A stretch of 64,000 bases of DNA from contig NC_135551.1 of assembly GCF_964340395.1 (NCBI RefSeq), positions 10,891,879-10,955,878 of the forward strand, given 5' to 3'. Below the pieces are notes generated by a model that was given only the letters and a program-made list of their open reading frames with translations, searched no databases and was not told the DNA's origin. The position numbers and the translations under genes were made by a program. Position 1 is the first letter of the stretch. Every line of letters begins with the position of its first letter. Shown here in pieces: positions 30,831 through 42,414 of this stretch. This stretch comes from Glandiceps talaboti. Its lineage: Eukaryota; Hemichordata; Enteropneusta; Spengelidae.

Positions 30831-33359
30831 ATGACGACTACCAATTGGCATGTCATAACACTTGTTCTGCTCGTAGGTATAATTGGAGTGAGAGTTTCAG
30901 CAAACACCAATGAAATAATCAGTGGACCTGTTGATCACAATATCATTGTACAACAGGGAAGTAATACAACAAAGGCCATATTTCTAGAATGTCATGTCAG
31001 GAACCTGGAATCAAACTGCAAGGTATCATGGAAGAAAAATGGTGTTATAATCAGTGATGATTTTACTCTTCGTCAGAATCTTGGTGATGTGATTGATATT
31101 GTCAGGTATGCTGTAAAACGGCGACAACCAAGTAATACACAATACGCACTGGAAATACTCTCTATAACTGAACTAACAACACAAAGAGACAAAGGGCAAT
31201 ACAAATGTGTGATTACAGACCAATACGACAATGTTTTTGTCGAGTCACGTGTCGCGACTATAAATATCTACATTGCTCCACATTTTGACACTGTAACATG
31301 TATGGTAAATGATAGAGTTATAACTACTAATTATCAAACTGTTACACTTGGTACCATGACGATACTTTCCTGTCGTACTGATGTATCTGGTGATCCACAA
31401 ATCAACGTCCTGTTATCCCAACAAGATAACCCCATACCACTCTCTACTACAACGCATGCCAATGAGTATTTAACGGTTGATATGGATTGGATTCCCAGTA
31501 AAGAGAATCAAGGTAGTGTGTTTATCTGTACAGCTGATCATCCAACATTTCGTGAAACTAAGACATGTCAAATAGGCCCGTTTGATGCCCAATACCAACC
31601 AGACGTCACGATAACACCTACTACGTATACAATAACATCAACGTCTGACACAGTGCAGGTGATATTCACTTGTAATGTTGATGCCAATCCCACTATACCA
31701 GTTATACGTGATAGTTACACATGGTCATTTGATAATAACGAAATTCCTACTACATCAGATATTCAATTTCGTTATTATAAGCAAGATTTGCTGATACATT
31801 CATTCCAAGCAGCAGACAACGGACAGCACTTGGTGTCATGTCAGACGTCAAATATCATTGGTACTGGTTCATACACAGTTTATTTCACAGTTGATATACC
31901 AACGCCAACTATACAAGGACCACCTTCCACAATTCCTGTTACTTCAAAGGAAACGCGTACGGTTGTTATGACAAATCCTTCTGAAACAACTGTTCCTGAA
32001 GATATGACAACCACACGCACTCTGACATCTGTAAGCCCAAGAGTTCCTGAAGACATGACAACCACACGCACTCTGACTTCTGTAAGCCCACGAGTTCCTG
32101 AAGACATGACAACCACACGCACTCTGACATCTGTAAGTCCAAGAGTTCCTGAAGACATGACAACCACACAGAATCTGATATCTATTACCCCAATAGTTTC
32201 AGAAGAGGCAACTTCAAAATTGACTGACCAAATTACGTCACATACAAAGTCCACTACGTTCAATTTGAATGATAACACAGAGACGACAACTGATCCTGTA
32301 TCTTCCCATCTTAGTAGCTCAGAATCGCCTGTACATGTACTAGAATCGACTACAGCAGAGTATCCCTATGAGGTATCAAAAGATGGCGTGATGATTGGTA
32401 ATACTCTAATTCTGGTTGTTGGTGTTGTTGGAGCATATCTTTTCATAATAATTATCACAATAGTAGGGGTAGTTTGTGTGAAAAAATCTCGACGTAGACG
32501 CAAAGCTACTCGTGAACCTGAGGACATGCTTACTGAGAATGTCCACATCGAGCCTATCGAACCAAATCCATACAACGAGTTCGAATTCAATGGTAATATT
32601 GAAAATAGCCTCGACAGTATAGACCAGTCATCATGTGACCGGATGAGTGGTGTGGGACGTGAAGAACACTACGAAGCTGAAAGTCCTTCACCACAAAACA
32701 GTGATATTGATATTGATGCTCTCTATGCAAAACCACTGAAGGTAACACAAAACAGGAAGACACATGATAGCAATGGAAATAGTATTGACAGGCTCGACAC
32801 AGACAGTATACCTACAAATAATACCAGTCCTTCAAATTCAGCGATCGCTACACAAAAGGAATCTGCTGCTAAAATTGAGCCCCTGACAGGACACGAAGAT
32901 GTTGACCTTGACATGCTGTATGCAAAACCAATGAAATTAAAATCTACAAGTAAAATAGATGATAGTTGTACATCTGTAGTGGTGACGTCAGACAATAGGG
33001 CTGATCAAAGATATATCTCTGGTGAGGAAGATTCGGATGAAGGAAATACGTATGTGCCAAACACAACATCGTCTTCTGAGGCAAGAGTGTCTGAAGGTGA
33101 CTGCACTTCACCAAATCACTCAGAGAGCGCTGTTGGGCATTCACGACAAAGTACTGTCAACCTCACATTTGAAGGGGGTTGTAAGGATATGCAAGAAAAC
33201 TATCCACCAGGTGATGAAGGGAACGTGTCATTGCTAGCCAGTCACTCTGGAGCCGAAGCTACAATTGGGTTGAACCACTATGAAATGGTTGATTTCGATT
33301 TTACTAAACCAAATGACAACAGTAAGCCAAATGTCGATGAACAAGGGAAGACCACATAA
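30831..33359 (+). CDS. Rec5: 3-Ig receptor with repeat stalk and truncated YxxP tail (842 aa)
   Basis: Signal peptide about 1-24, three Ig domains of the Rec5-9 group (Ig1 with C54 in LECHV, W in VSWKK; Ig2 with the extra cysteine pair; Ig3 FTCNV...VSCQT), a long Ser/Thr stalk with a 17-residue repeat, membrane span about 523-548, a basic KKSRRRRK stop-transfer, and a tail of nearly 290 residues. Tail motifs: PNPYNEF, Y632-AKP, Y697-AKP (YxxP type), NTYVPN and NHYEMV. Unlike Rec6-9 it keeps the first Ig1 cysteine. The reading frame ends at TAA 33357-33359, where Rec8 and Rec9 have GAA and continue about 90 residues to two NPxY motifs, so Rec5 is a truncated form. It may signal differently or be on the way to loss. 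Confidence 0.87.
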   Translation: MTTTNWHVITLVLLVGIIGVRVSANTNEIISGPVDHNIIVQQGSNTTKAIFLECHVRNLESNCKVSWKKNGVIISDDFTLRQNLGDVIDIVRYAVKRRQPSNTQYALEILSITELTTQRDKGQYKCVITDQYDNVFVESRVATINIYIAPHFDTVTCMVNDRVITTNYQTVTLGTMTILSCRTDVSGDPQINVLLSQQDNPIPLSTTTHANEYLTVDMDWIPSKENQGSVFICTADHPTFRETKTCQIGPFDAQYQPDVTITPTTYTITSTSDTVQVIFTCNVDANPTIPVIRDSYTWSFDNNEIPTTSDIQFRYYKQDLLIHSFQAADNGQHLVSCQTSNIIGTGSYTVYFTVDIPTPTIQGPPSTIPVTSKETRTVVMTNPSETTVPEDMTTTRTLTSVSPRVPEDMTTTRTLTSVSPRVPEDMTTTRTLTSVSPRVPEDMTTTQNLISITPIVSEEATSKLTDQITSHTKSTTFNLNDNTETTTDPVSSHLSSSESPVHVLESTTAEYPYEVSKDGVMIGNTLILVVGVVGAYLFIIIITIVGVVCVKKSRRRRKATREPEDMLTENVHIEPIEPNPYNEFEFNGNIENSLDSIDQSSCDRMSGVGREEHYEAESPSPQNSDIDIDALYAKPLKVTQNRKTHDSNGNSIDRLDTDSIPTNNTSPSNSAIATQKESAAKIEPLTGHEDVDLDMLYAKPMKLKSTSKIDDSCTSVVVTSDNRADQRYISGEEDSDEGNTYVPNTTSSSEARVSEGDCTSPNHSESAVGHSRQSTVNLTFEGGCKDMQENYPPGDEGNVSLLASHSGAEATIGLNHYEMVDFDFTKPNDNSKPNVDEQGKTT
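31992..32195 (+). repeat. 51-bp coding tandem repeat in the Rec5 stalk
   Basis: Four units starting at 31992, 32043, 32094 and 32145; the fourth is degenerate. Each encodes a 17-residue Thr/Ser-rich unit (VPEDMTTTRTLTSVSPR), a likely O-glycosylated spacer. The first three differ at only a few bases, so copy number probably varies between individuals. Confidence 0.95.
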
Positions 33360-33660
33360 ACAGTATTCTCTGATAAAGATGTCAACAAAGAAGTATCAGA
33401 GGGACTTCAAGTGGCAAGAAAAAGACATTATGATGGTGAACAATAGTGACCAAACATCATGATCATGCAATCTCTATTGTCTGATCTTCAGAGAAACCCA
33501 TTGTATGAAAGTATAAATATACCCAGGGACGTAAGTGAGCGAGACAACATAGTTGGTGACTTCATTCGATTCGGTGTTAAATGAGGGGGAGTGATTCTTG
33601 CATGTCCTGTATGCAGGACTATCCTTTGTACGAAAATGTTGATAAATGTGTCCCGAGAGA
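33360..33660 (+). pseudogene. Decayed C-terminal tail of Rec5
   Basis: Directly after the Rec5 stop the same frame still reads VFSDKDVNKEV and RHYDGEQ (compare VFSEMDDNKEV and RHYGGDQ in Rec8). It is then broken by TAG 33444-33446 and TGA 33447-33449, continues as LQRNPLYES (NPLY at 33495-33506), and meets TGA 33582-33584. The final motif follows in another frame as DYPLYENV, with the NPxY asparagine lost. Rec8 and Rec9 keep all of this as intact coding sequence. Confidence 0.85.
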
Positions 33661-36510
33661 AATGAGAGCATGGGGTGACCAAATAATCTACATACATGTA
33701 CCTCCGAGACATTGTGCTTTAAAGTCGACCCTGTGTATGAAAGTTTTGATTCCAACGTAAGAGCTAACGGCATAACCCACATACAATGTAGAACGTAGGT
33801 AAACATGTAATAATACATACAATGAAATGAAAGGGTTCGTTTGTAATATAAGATTGAACTATGCAGAGGTCATGACACTTGCCATTCTGGACCATTGCCA
33901 TATTAACCTGAGTGTGCTTCAAATAACCCACTTACGTATGACACTGTATACTTATGCGCGGTACAGAAATACTTTAGTTATTCACTGGGTTTCTCGGCAA
34001 GTCGAGCTACCATTTACACGCAGCAATTTCTTACTTGATTTCAGTCTAAATCTTAGTTTTACAAATTGTTATTAGTGTTTGCGCAGTCATGGAAACAAAC
34101 ACTTCAAAGTAAATATTTCGGTTTCGTGACGAGGACAAGGGAATTTCACAAACTGCAATATTCAAGTATCATATAAGTTGTTCGTTCGTTCGTTCGTTCG
34201 TTCGTTGGTTGGTTGGTTTGTTTGTTGGTTGGTTGGTTTGTTTGTTTGTTGCTCGCTTGCTTGTTTGTTATACATGCTGAAACCCCTCTACTTGAATCCC
34301 AAATTACTTTAATGACATCTAGCATTTTTTTTCTGTTGTTTTTTCTCGCAAAAATGCGGATACATAAAATACCATACAGGAGAAAAATATTATAGGGATA
34401 TTTTATAAAATTACAAATTAGAAGTAAACTAGTGAAGCACATGTATACACCACAGGGAATAAGGTTCTTCAATACGGTTCACTTATACAATGAACTATAG
34501 TTGGTGGTTCTGATGAGTAAGAGTTTCACACCCCATGTGTTTATATACAAGTACTTATTTTGACAATGCCTGCATAATAGTTTTAGGTCGTTTAATTCAA
34601 CCATAACATACTCAAGACGTCTTTAAAATCACAGCACTTATCCATTTCTGAAAGAATCACCCCTTGAGAAAGAAACCGGGGTCAGAGGGTCACTCGTTTG
34701 TATTTTTCTTTTCAATGCTTCGGTTATTTTCTGTTTAGATCTATTCACATGTAAGCTTTACTTCAAATGTGTTCACACCCATTCTTTACATTCACTTCTT
34801 TTATTACTTAATACAGTTGTTAAATGTCATTTTATAAGCTTTTAACTAGAATGAGGATCAGCTGCATTGCACAGAATGCATTGTTGGTGAGAAGTGTAAT
34901 GAAATATAAATATAATTTTAATGTCAGTATTTCGGTTATTCAGAGAAACGAACAGACATTTTGATCTGTGTTTGATGAACTTCTCTAAACCTATCAGTCA
35001 TGACGTTTGTAGGATTACCAATATATTGTACATCTATTTGCCGCATTTACATGCATGTTTGGATATGTGTGAAAATAGTACAGTTATTATAACTAAGGGC
35101 AACAAATTTGAGACTAGTTTTTATCTTACATGTATTTCGTATGGTAATGATAATTTTAAATTCTGAGTGATCGTTTTGGCAACACCTATTGTTAGGGAGG
35201 GCATAATATCACCGATACGACTTTTCCCGGTGATTTATAGTATATTTTAATCAGACCTTGCTTAAAATACTCAGTTCACACATTCACACTGTCCAATATA
35301 AAATGTTTATTGATTATTTTATGAGTAAACACTGTATTTAGACAAGTGACTACGTACTTTGAAAGTGGTAAAGAAAAAAATTTTTTTTCCTAATATCTTC
35401 GTTTTGGAATATATCCTCAAGAGATACATATATGTATGTGAGTTTGTTAATAGTTTGGCGGATTAGCACGAAGATTGTGTACTTGAGGAAGATTTTTGAA
35501 ATTTAGCAAGCATGTACAACTTTGTGTGCAATTTTTTAATGATATGTGACAATGGAATAGTACCATTAGCTTTATTCATCACGGTTTCACCTATAAGAGT
35601 GTCAAACTGCTGTAATACAATTACAATACACATTTACATATATTCAGATTGTACTAAATATATCTGAGGCCAGATAGATAGATAATTCAACCCATTGTAG
35701 GAATAACTGCTAATATAAGTATATTGTAAATCTGTCAGAAAATAAAAGATCATAAATTTCCTTGATGAACCTCTAAATTTATTTTGCTTCATAAAGTAAA
35801 GAAAATTAAAATGATGCCTTGTTGGTAAGTACTTTTCTATATCGTCTTTTAATTCAAATGCTTTTATATCGCTGTGTGTTGGTTTTAAGACTAGTGGATC
35901 TACTTATACGGGTATCAAACTTTTGAGATGTATCTCACTATTTAATAATATATGTCTTTTATCACATGATTCACTTTTGATTTATCGTACCCTCTTTACG
36001 TCAGTTTATGCATGAAGAACTGCACTTAAATTCTTTTATTCTAAAAATATTCTTAATCTCTGTAATTTTGCTTCACCTTTAATAAAAGGTGACACAATTC
36101 CTTGTGTAAATTTTGATTGTCTCACTTTGTCACGGTTGATTTTGTAACAGTCTTAAAAAGCCATTGTATTTCTTCTGACAATGCATACCAAACGTTTGCT
36201 GTGTAACTAACAAACAAACATGGTCAGCGACCAATTGCACCTAACAGTATTCAAGAATTCAAAGTTTTAGATGGTTAAAATTCAAAACTAGTACAAACGA
36301 AACGTCATACAAATAAGAAAGCCAATTACAATGGTTTTTTTTACCATTCTATGGAGCCCACACAGCTTAAAGACACTCTGTTCTTTTTAAAACACAGATA
36401 AAAATATGGACAGATAAAATATAGATCTACAGGAACAGAAGTAACACTAAAATGCAAACGGACATGCCAACAACAAGTATGAAAGTGTAGCCAAGCTGTA
36501 CACAATCTGC
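33661..36510 (+). other. Rec5-Rec6 interval, paralogous to the Rec8-Rec9 interval
   Basis: No gene seen. It aligns step by step with 51640-55500, for example around 34660/52540, 35460/53440 and 35780/54845. This shows that a block with a long-tailed receptor followed by the type A upstream region was duplicated. The (GTTC)n/(GTTG)n array at 34177-34269 is private to this copy. Confidence 0.6.
34177..34269. repeat. (GTTC)n/(GTTT)n microsatellite
   Basis: Tetranucleotide array shifting from GTTC to GTTG/GTTT units. It is absent from the paralogous site near 52120. Confidence 0.9.
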
Positions 36511-36665
36511 TTAAAATCCGATGTAGATGCCGGCTTATCGTTCATTGTTATTTTACCTCGACATTTTTGCCTGAATTGACCTTCGTATCACATGTTTACG
36601 ATGGCCCAAAAATACCGAAGTTAAATAACAATGAACGATTAGCCGACATCTATATCGGATTTTAA
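36511..36665. mobile_element. 155-bp MITE with ~55-bp inverted repeats
   Basis: TTAAAATCCGATGTAGATG at 36511 pairs with the complement ending in ATCGGATTTTAA at 36665. The arms match for about 55 bp, including CGTTCATTGTTATTT. The paralogous site near 55525 lacks it and reads straight through to CCTGTACCGTACTATT. Confidence 0.88.
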
Positions 36666-38302
36666 TCAGAGTGACCTGTACCGTACTATTATCCTGTCGT
36701 TTGATTCTGTTGGCGTCAGACTATTGTTGCTGCTTTATGTGGGACCTTCAAGTTCATCTTAGCTGACACTGTCACTATATTATGTCAAACAGTGTCTTGA
36801 GAAGTTGACGACCAGGTACACATGCCCAGTCGTCCACAAAAATACTCACAAAATAAGCTACTGGAGCTGTCGTCCTTAGAGCGCCACCTATCATCGAGAT
36901 GAATTTATGATGGTTGTTTGATGTTTATATAAGGCTGGGGATATATCTTTTTCATATAGTTTATAGTTTATATAGAGTCTTGTACTTAAATTATGGCATA
37001 GGCTGCTTTGAAAAAATTTAGATTTGTTATTTATGTAATTATATTTCAATCTTTCAAAATCGATGTAATTTTAAAGACGTAAAGACTTGTAATACCAATT
37101 GACACCTTATAAAAATCAATCAGACAACATTGAAGAACTTGGTATTCAAATAAAGATTGGCACCATATAAAGATCATCATATACGTACTAGTCCCAACTA
37201 CCATCTATCAGAGACCGATTTCGTAGATGCAGAGAAAACTTGTCAATATATCGGCATCAATTTATTTAAATCAATCGTCATTATAATCACAGGATTAATT
37301 ATTGTCAGTTTATTGATTAAATTTGCTAATCTGGACCATAACCCTTAGCTGATGTCCTAAGAACCTGTGGTGAAAAGGAGCCTAAAATATTACAATATCA
37401 TCAAGTTAAAACTTGGACATACAATAAAAAATAATTTATTGTTAGGATCTGAGGCATATATTTGACACTATGTAGACGGATAAAACGGCCATTGTCGGTG
37501 CTCTCCTCCCGTAAGGGGATATGGAGAATAGTATGGACGCTCCCGATCTAGGCGATGTATTTTACTAGAGTCTAATGCACGTGTTGATACATAGACGTGT
37601 CTGTCAAACACCTATGGTTGATATTCTTGCCAAGTACTTTAGAAATGTTTGACAGTAATATGCGTGTCCCTCAAACTGAGTGGTATGGGAAGAACGACAC
37701 ATTATGGGCGGAAATATCATTTATACGAATTTCAAAGATGGAAGTATGCATTATAACACGAGAAATTAAAACTCATTAGCATTAATTCATAAAGGACAGT
37801 CCTCATTTCCCTTGAATTATACTTTGACTATCAGTTTGTTAATTTGGATTGCTATATTTTTGTTTATGGTGTCTATTGACCTTGTGGGTTTTGTGACTTG
37901 AAAAGCTACTTTAAAGTTTACCTTTCATATGCAAATAATTGTTTTACCTTAGATGACCCAAGACAGTGTGTGTGCACATAGAGCGTAGACAACTGACAGC
38001 TTGTTGTACTTTGGCACCATACGTCGTGTGATGTATACTAACTGGGAAACATTTGCCGTTCAAGAGGGAAGCCAAGGTACTAGTATAGTATCGTTATTAG
38101 CATCTAAGTTGTGAGAGGAGAGGTGTTTAATCCCGACAGACACAATACGTCACAATGTAGGTGTGTAGCGTCCAAACAACGCTATTGTTTTCGTGTGAGT
38201 TCACTCTATATAACAGGATTTCTTCCTTGTCTGTGACTATGTCCATAAGTGGTTTTCTATACTATTGACGTCGTTAACATATTGACGTGTTCGACCACAA
38301 TC
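36666..38302 (+). promoter_or_regulatory. Rec6 upstream region (type A)
   Basis: It aligns with 55540-57156 upstream of Rec9. Shared pieces are a CTCF-like core AGGTGGCGCT (minus strand, 36880-36889), TTTATATAAGG near 36930, the octamer ATGCAAAT near 37930 followed by ACCTTAGATGACCCAAGACAG, and GTAGACAACTGACAGCTTG. A TATA-like CTATATAA lies near 38205, about 95 bp before the start codon. No other gene seen. Confidence 0.5.
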
Positions 38303-39970
38303 ATGAAGATAAATGCATGGTCTATCATAACACTTGTGTTTTTGTACAATTATGTGACAAGAGTCTCATCAGACATCAACGAAATATTACTTGGACCAGC
38401 TGATAAAAACCTGACTCTACAACAAGGAAGTAGTGACCCAGGCTACATATTTCTAGACTTTCATGTCAGGAACCTGGAATCCAACTATAAAGTCTCATGG
38501 AAGAAGAATGGTCTTATAATTAGTGATAATTTTACACTTCGTCAGAACCTTGGTGATTTGATAGACATTGGTAGGTATGCTGTAGTAAGAGAAACAGTGC
38601 AAAGTAGTACACAATACGCATTTAAAATACTCTCAGTAACTGACCTAACGGCACACATAGACAGAGGTGAATACCAATGTGTGATTACTGACCAGGATGA
38701 CATTGTTATCGCCGAGTCACGTGTAGCCACTGTAAACATCTACATTGCTCCACTTTATGACACTGTAACATGTATGGTAAATAATAGAGTTGTAACTATC
38801 AATTACCATACTGTAACTGTAGGTGATATGACAACAATTGGATGTCGTACTGATGTATCTGGTGATCCACAAACCAACATCCTGTTATCCCAACAAGATA
38901 ACCCCATACCACTGTCTACTACAACACATGTCAATGAGTATTTAATGGTTGCTATGATTTGGATCCCCAGTAAAGAGAATCGAGGTAGTGTGTTTATCTG
39001 TACAGCTGATCATCCAACATTTGGTGAAACTAAGACATGTCAAATAGGACCGTTTGATGTCCAGCATTCGCCTGACGTCACAATAACACCAACTACCTAT
39101 ACAATAACATCAACCTCTGATAGAGTGATATTCACTTGTAATGTTGATGCCAACCCTTCTGTACCAGTTGACAGCTACATATGGAAATTTGACAATGACA
39201 TACCATCGAGTACTCATGTTAATTACGTGAATAGTCAACAACGTCTGGCCTTACTCGGTTTTGAGTCAAAAGACAATGGACTACACTCCTTAAGATGTGA
39301 TGCCTCAAATTCTATTGGTACTGGTTCAATGACAGTTCAAATCATAATTAGTATACCTCAGTCCACGACACAGTCGACACTTGTATCCACTGCTACAGGA
39401 TCTACACAGACTACATTCATAGAAGGTGTTTCTGATGGAACAACGTCAAAAATGGCAACAGGTGTGAAAAGCGCAACACGGCCAGAAGTAACAATTCTGA
39501 CAAACTTTAACGTTGACAAAAGCAGCACTCTCTTCGGATACACTTTGAGTTCACGAACAACAACAGAACGAAATTTTCATTCAAATGGAATACAATCAGT
39601 GACACCGACTATGACCAACAAAGTTGATGATGACACTAGCTTTGATACCAGGAATTCTACATCTTTAACTACCTGCCACAAAGAATGTGATACCGTCATA
39701 GTTACAGTTATCAGTGTCTTAGTATCTTTCTGTGGTGGAGTTTTCACTACTATTATTGCCTTATACATCTATATTAAGATGAGACATTACACGGTTTCAA
39801 GGTCACCTGATCTACAGAAGACACGTGACCTAACGATGGAAGCCATGGACGACCCCAATCACGATGGTACCTATGCAAATATAAACATTGATGACAATAG
39901 TGAAACAGACAGTCACTATCAAAGTTTGAAAGGACAGAGTAGTGACTTATACATGTCACTTCAAAAATAA
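38303..39970 (+). CDS. Rec6: 3-Ig receptor with ITAM tail (555 aa)
   Basis: The start is the ATG at 38303, which gives a clean signal peptide (MKINAWSIITLVFL). The frame is open further upstream but has no ATG there. Three Ig domains of the Rec5-9 group, a Ser/Thr stalk, an uncharged membrane span (VIVTVISVLVSFCGGVF), then the same 64-residue tail type as Rec1/2/7: YANI, and an ITAM Y539-QSL-x7-Y550-MSL (39917-39961). Residue 53, where Ig1 should have its first cysteine, is Phe (LDFHV), while the partner in YQCVI is kept, leaving a free cysteine. Ig2 has the extra cysteine pair (VTC, KTC). Ectodomain and tail thus come from differently related partners: the ectodomain is like Rec9, the tail like Rec1. 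Confidence 0.87.
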   Translation: MKINAWSIITLVFLYNYVTRVSSDINEILLGPADKNLTLQQGSSDPGYIFLDFHVRNLESNYKVSWKKNGLIISDNFTLRQNLGDLIDIGRYAVVRETVQSSTQYAFKILSVTDLTAHIDRGEYQCVITDQDDIVIAESRVATVNIYIAPLYDTVTCMVNNRVVTINYHTVTVGDMTTIGCRTDVSGDPQTNILLSQQDNPIPLSTTTHVNEYLMVAMIWIPSKENRGSVFICTADHPTFGETKTCQIGPFDVQHSPDVTITPTTYTITSTSDRVIFTCNVDANPSVPVDSYIWKFDNDIPSSTHVNYVNSQQRLALLGFESKDNGLHSLRCDASNSIGTGSMTVQIIISIPQSTTQSTLVSTATGSTQTTFIEGVSDGTTSKMATGVKSATRPEVTILTNFNVDKSSTLFGYTLSSRTTTERNFHSNGIQSVTPTMTNKVDDDTSFDTRNSTSLTTCHKECDTVIVTVISVLVSFCGGVFTTIIALYIYIKMRHYTVSRSPDLQKTRDLTMEAMDDPNHDGTYANINIDDNSETDSHYQSLKGQSSDLYMSLQK

Positions 39971-40759
39971 TACACTATTGAAGGCAATAATCTTTAACTG
40001 GGGCACGATGTCCCAATTATATGTCATACACAACATACAAACAATAATGATAAGGTATATGATTCAGCTCACGAATGTTTTGAGTTCTAACCATGTTTAT
40101 TCCAACCATAGTCCCTCACTGGCTATCTTGACTAATCAGCACTTTACTACTTTAAAACTTCACCGTGGTAACCTCTCGAAGGGTTCACAACAGAGTGACC
40201 CTCTATATACATGAATAGGTTATTGAAATATTCATTCATTGCAGAGAACAGAGTATGCTTACACTTTATCCATACACTCTACAATGTTAATATGCTAATC
40301 ATGTGACTGTTTGATTGCGAATGCTCGTATAAACTACTTTGATAGTTTTGACGTCTTTGTTGTAAGTACAATATGTCTGTAGCTTGTTTATTAGACATAT
40401 TTCCCGAAATCACTAATACTAATATATTAAATGAGTTAATTAAAATTTCAAACTAATATATGCCATAGTACAATGTCATTTCATTGGCCTAAAACACTGT
40501 ATGGTTTCGATTACGCTCAATTTTGGAATACGTGGTGTAGATAGATTTTTTATGTATAAATGTCTACTTCAGGTAGATTATGTTTTCCGTTGTTTTTCAT
40601 ATGGTCTCTATGTTATTGGTTTCTTCCCATCAGGTGTGCAGCCATTACAGATTTGAAAAACATTTTTGTATTCGATATGGGTATGGTTGAAATTAACACA
40701 AGACAAAGCCATTTAATGTCAATATTTTTGTTTAGTAGTGAACACCTTCTTTCATTATT

Positions 40760-40803
<44 letters not shown>

Positions 40804-41450
40804 GATGGCTTTGTTCACCTCGTTGAAGGCGGCTTTACTTGCAATTGGTGGTATTGATATGTAAATTATTACCTCAAATGACTCGACACACTATGGCTAG
40901 CAGCTAGTTGACGTCTCTACTTAACACAAAGTGGAGATACACGACGAAATCTCCGTAGCTTGAAAAGATGAACTGTTCATCCATTTTCAACTGAAAATGA
41001 AAAAATCCCATTGGACAACATGCATCTTCACTTATTTTCTTGAGTACAAGTGCACATCGAAGCATGTTATAGTAACAGAAGTGATGACACACTGGTGTGC
41101 TAAGGAAGTAAATACTGCACCTTTTTGTACATCAGATGATTTGCGTTATGATGTGGTTTTAACACTTGGAGATGAAGACCGCGACAGATAATCTGAGGTT
41201 GAACCTCTACAAACTCGTTTGTGATTACTTATAGGTACTATAATATAAAACGGATGAATGATCCTAAAGGTTCTCCTTTGAGTTCCTTCTGAGATCTTTG
41301 TCATGCAGTTAAACTTCCTTGCCTTACGATACATGCATACGGCTATTTGGTGATAAATGTTTCCATTCTACCGATTCATTATACATATGGCGAGATTTAA
41401 ACAAATTTAACATACATAAGAAACTTTACAGATAGGACTTTTGAACACAC
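39971..41450 (+). other. Rec6 3' flank, related to the Rec1, Rec2 and Rec7 flanks
   Basis: No gene seen. It contains the conserved block at 40803-40910 and aligns with 10481-12100 and 44080-45600. It is shorter than the Rec7 flank and joins the type B upstream region directly. Confidence 0.55.
40763..40802. repeat. (TA)n microsatellite
   Basis: Forty bases of alternating TA inserted in the Rec6 3' flank; it is not present at the matching place in the Rec1 flank. Confidence 0.95.
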
Positions 41451-42414
41451 GTTGATAAATGAAATGGTTGACTTACAGTTAGACGACAGTGAAATGGTTC
41501 TACTCTCAGCCGCTTGCCTTCAACACGTGGATGCAGACTTTTCCTCTCCGTACCAATTGCTCTGTATCTAGGAAGCCGGTCAGACAACTTTTTCACTGCT
41601 CAGCAATTAGGTATACGCCAAATAATTCAATCTTAATATACAAGCAACATCTGATTTAACGAAGAGCAAGTTAATTCTGCTTTGTTGAATTCATTTCCCC
41701 AATCCTTCTGATTACATTTAATCATTTACATCATATATTTAGACTCCCATGAAAACTGAATACATAACCAAATGTATGGCGTTCTTTGTGCAATCATCAA
41801 AAATAGCAATAATCGATGATGCAAAGTAGAGGAAGGCACGTCCAAAGGAGAACATATGTTTTTTTTTAATTTTCACCAAATTTTAGATTTTTTATACAAT
41901 GAATGGGTGCTGCGAATTTGATACATTGAACGTGTTTCCTCCTAATACAAGACCTTGGATTGAGTAGTGCTATGCTCCCAGGCTATGGATCAAAAGTGTT
42001 TGCTAGCACGATAAGTTTGTTCACCCCACAGATTTACTAAGCATTGATATGCAGATTATCTGACCTGAAAAGTCCCCATATATATGCTCACAACGCGTAA
42101 ACAAAAGTCGTCGATACAACCCAGTGAATAGTGTCCGTGTGGCGTAACGCAACTGTGGCGTAACATGAATATTACTCGAACTAGCGGTCTCTATGGAAAG
42201 AAGCTTCATAAGTCTTTCAAGAATTATATGAAATGATGGATCAAAGTGTTGATGGTAAACGTTTTCGTTGATATCTGTTCTACTCTGCCGGATATTTCAT
42301 CACTGTTATGGACTAATAACGTACCTAAAGTGTGAGCGAATGTTAAAGGAAATGAATGGATGAACATAATTAATTTAATATATTAACTGGATTTGACTTT
42401 TTTACTTCGCAAGT
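41451..42414 (+). promoter_or_regulatory. Rec7 upstream region (type B)
   Basis: It aligns with 46986-48710 upstream of Rec8: CTCTCAGCCGC near 41506/47085, CAAGCAACATCTG near 41642/47172, ATCAAAAGTGTTTGC near 41990, and GCATTGATATGCAGATTAT near 42042/48327, about 375-385 bp before both start codons. The last piece resembles the octamer block of the type A promoters. Confidence 0.5.

Noticed and set aside
38249-38302. Upstream extension of Rec6 (also 48690-48710 for Rec8 and 57082-57156 for Rec9)
   Set aside because: These stretches begin at GTG or TTG, not ATG, and precede a clean signal peptide at the first ATG.
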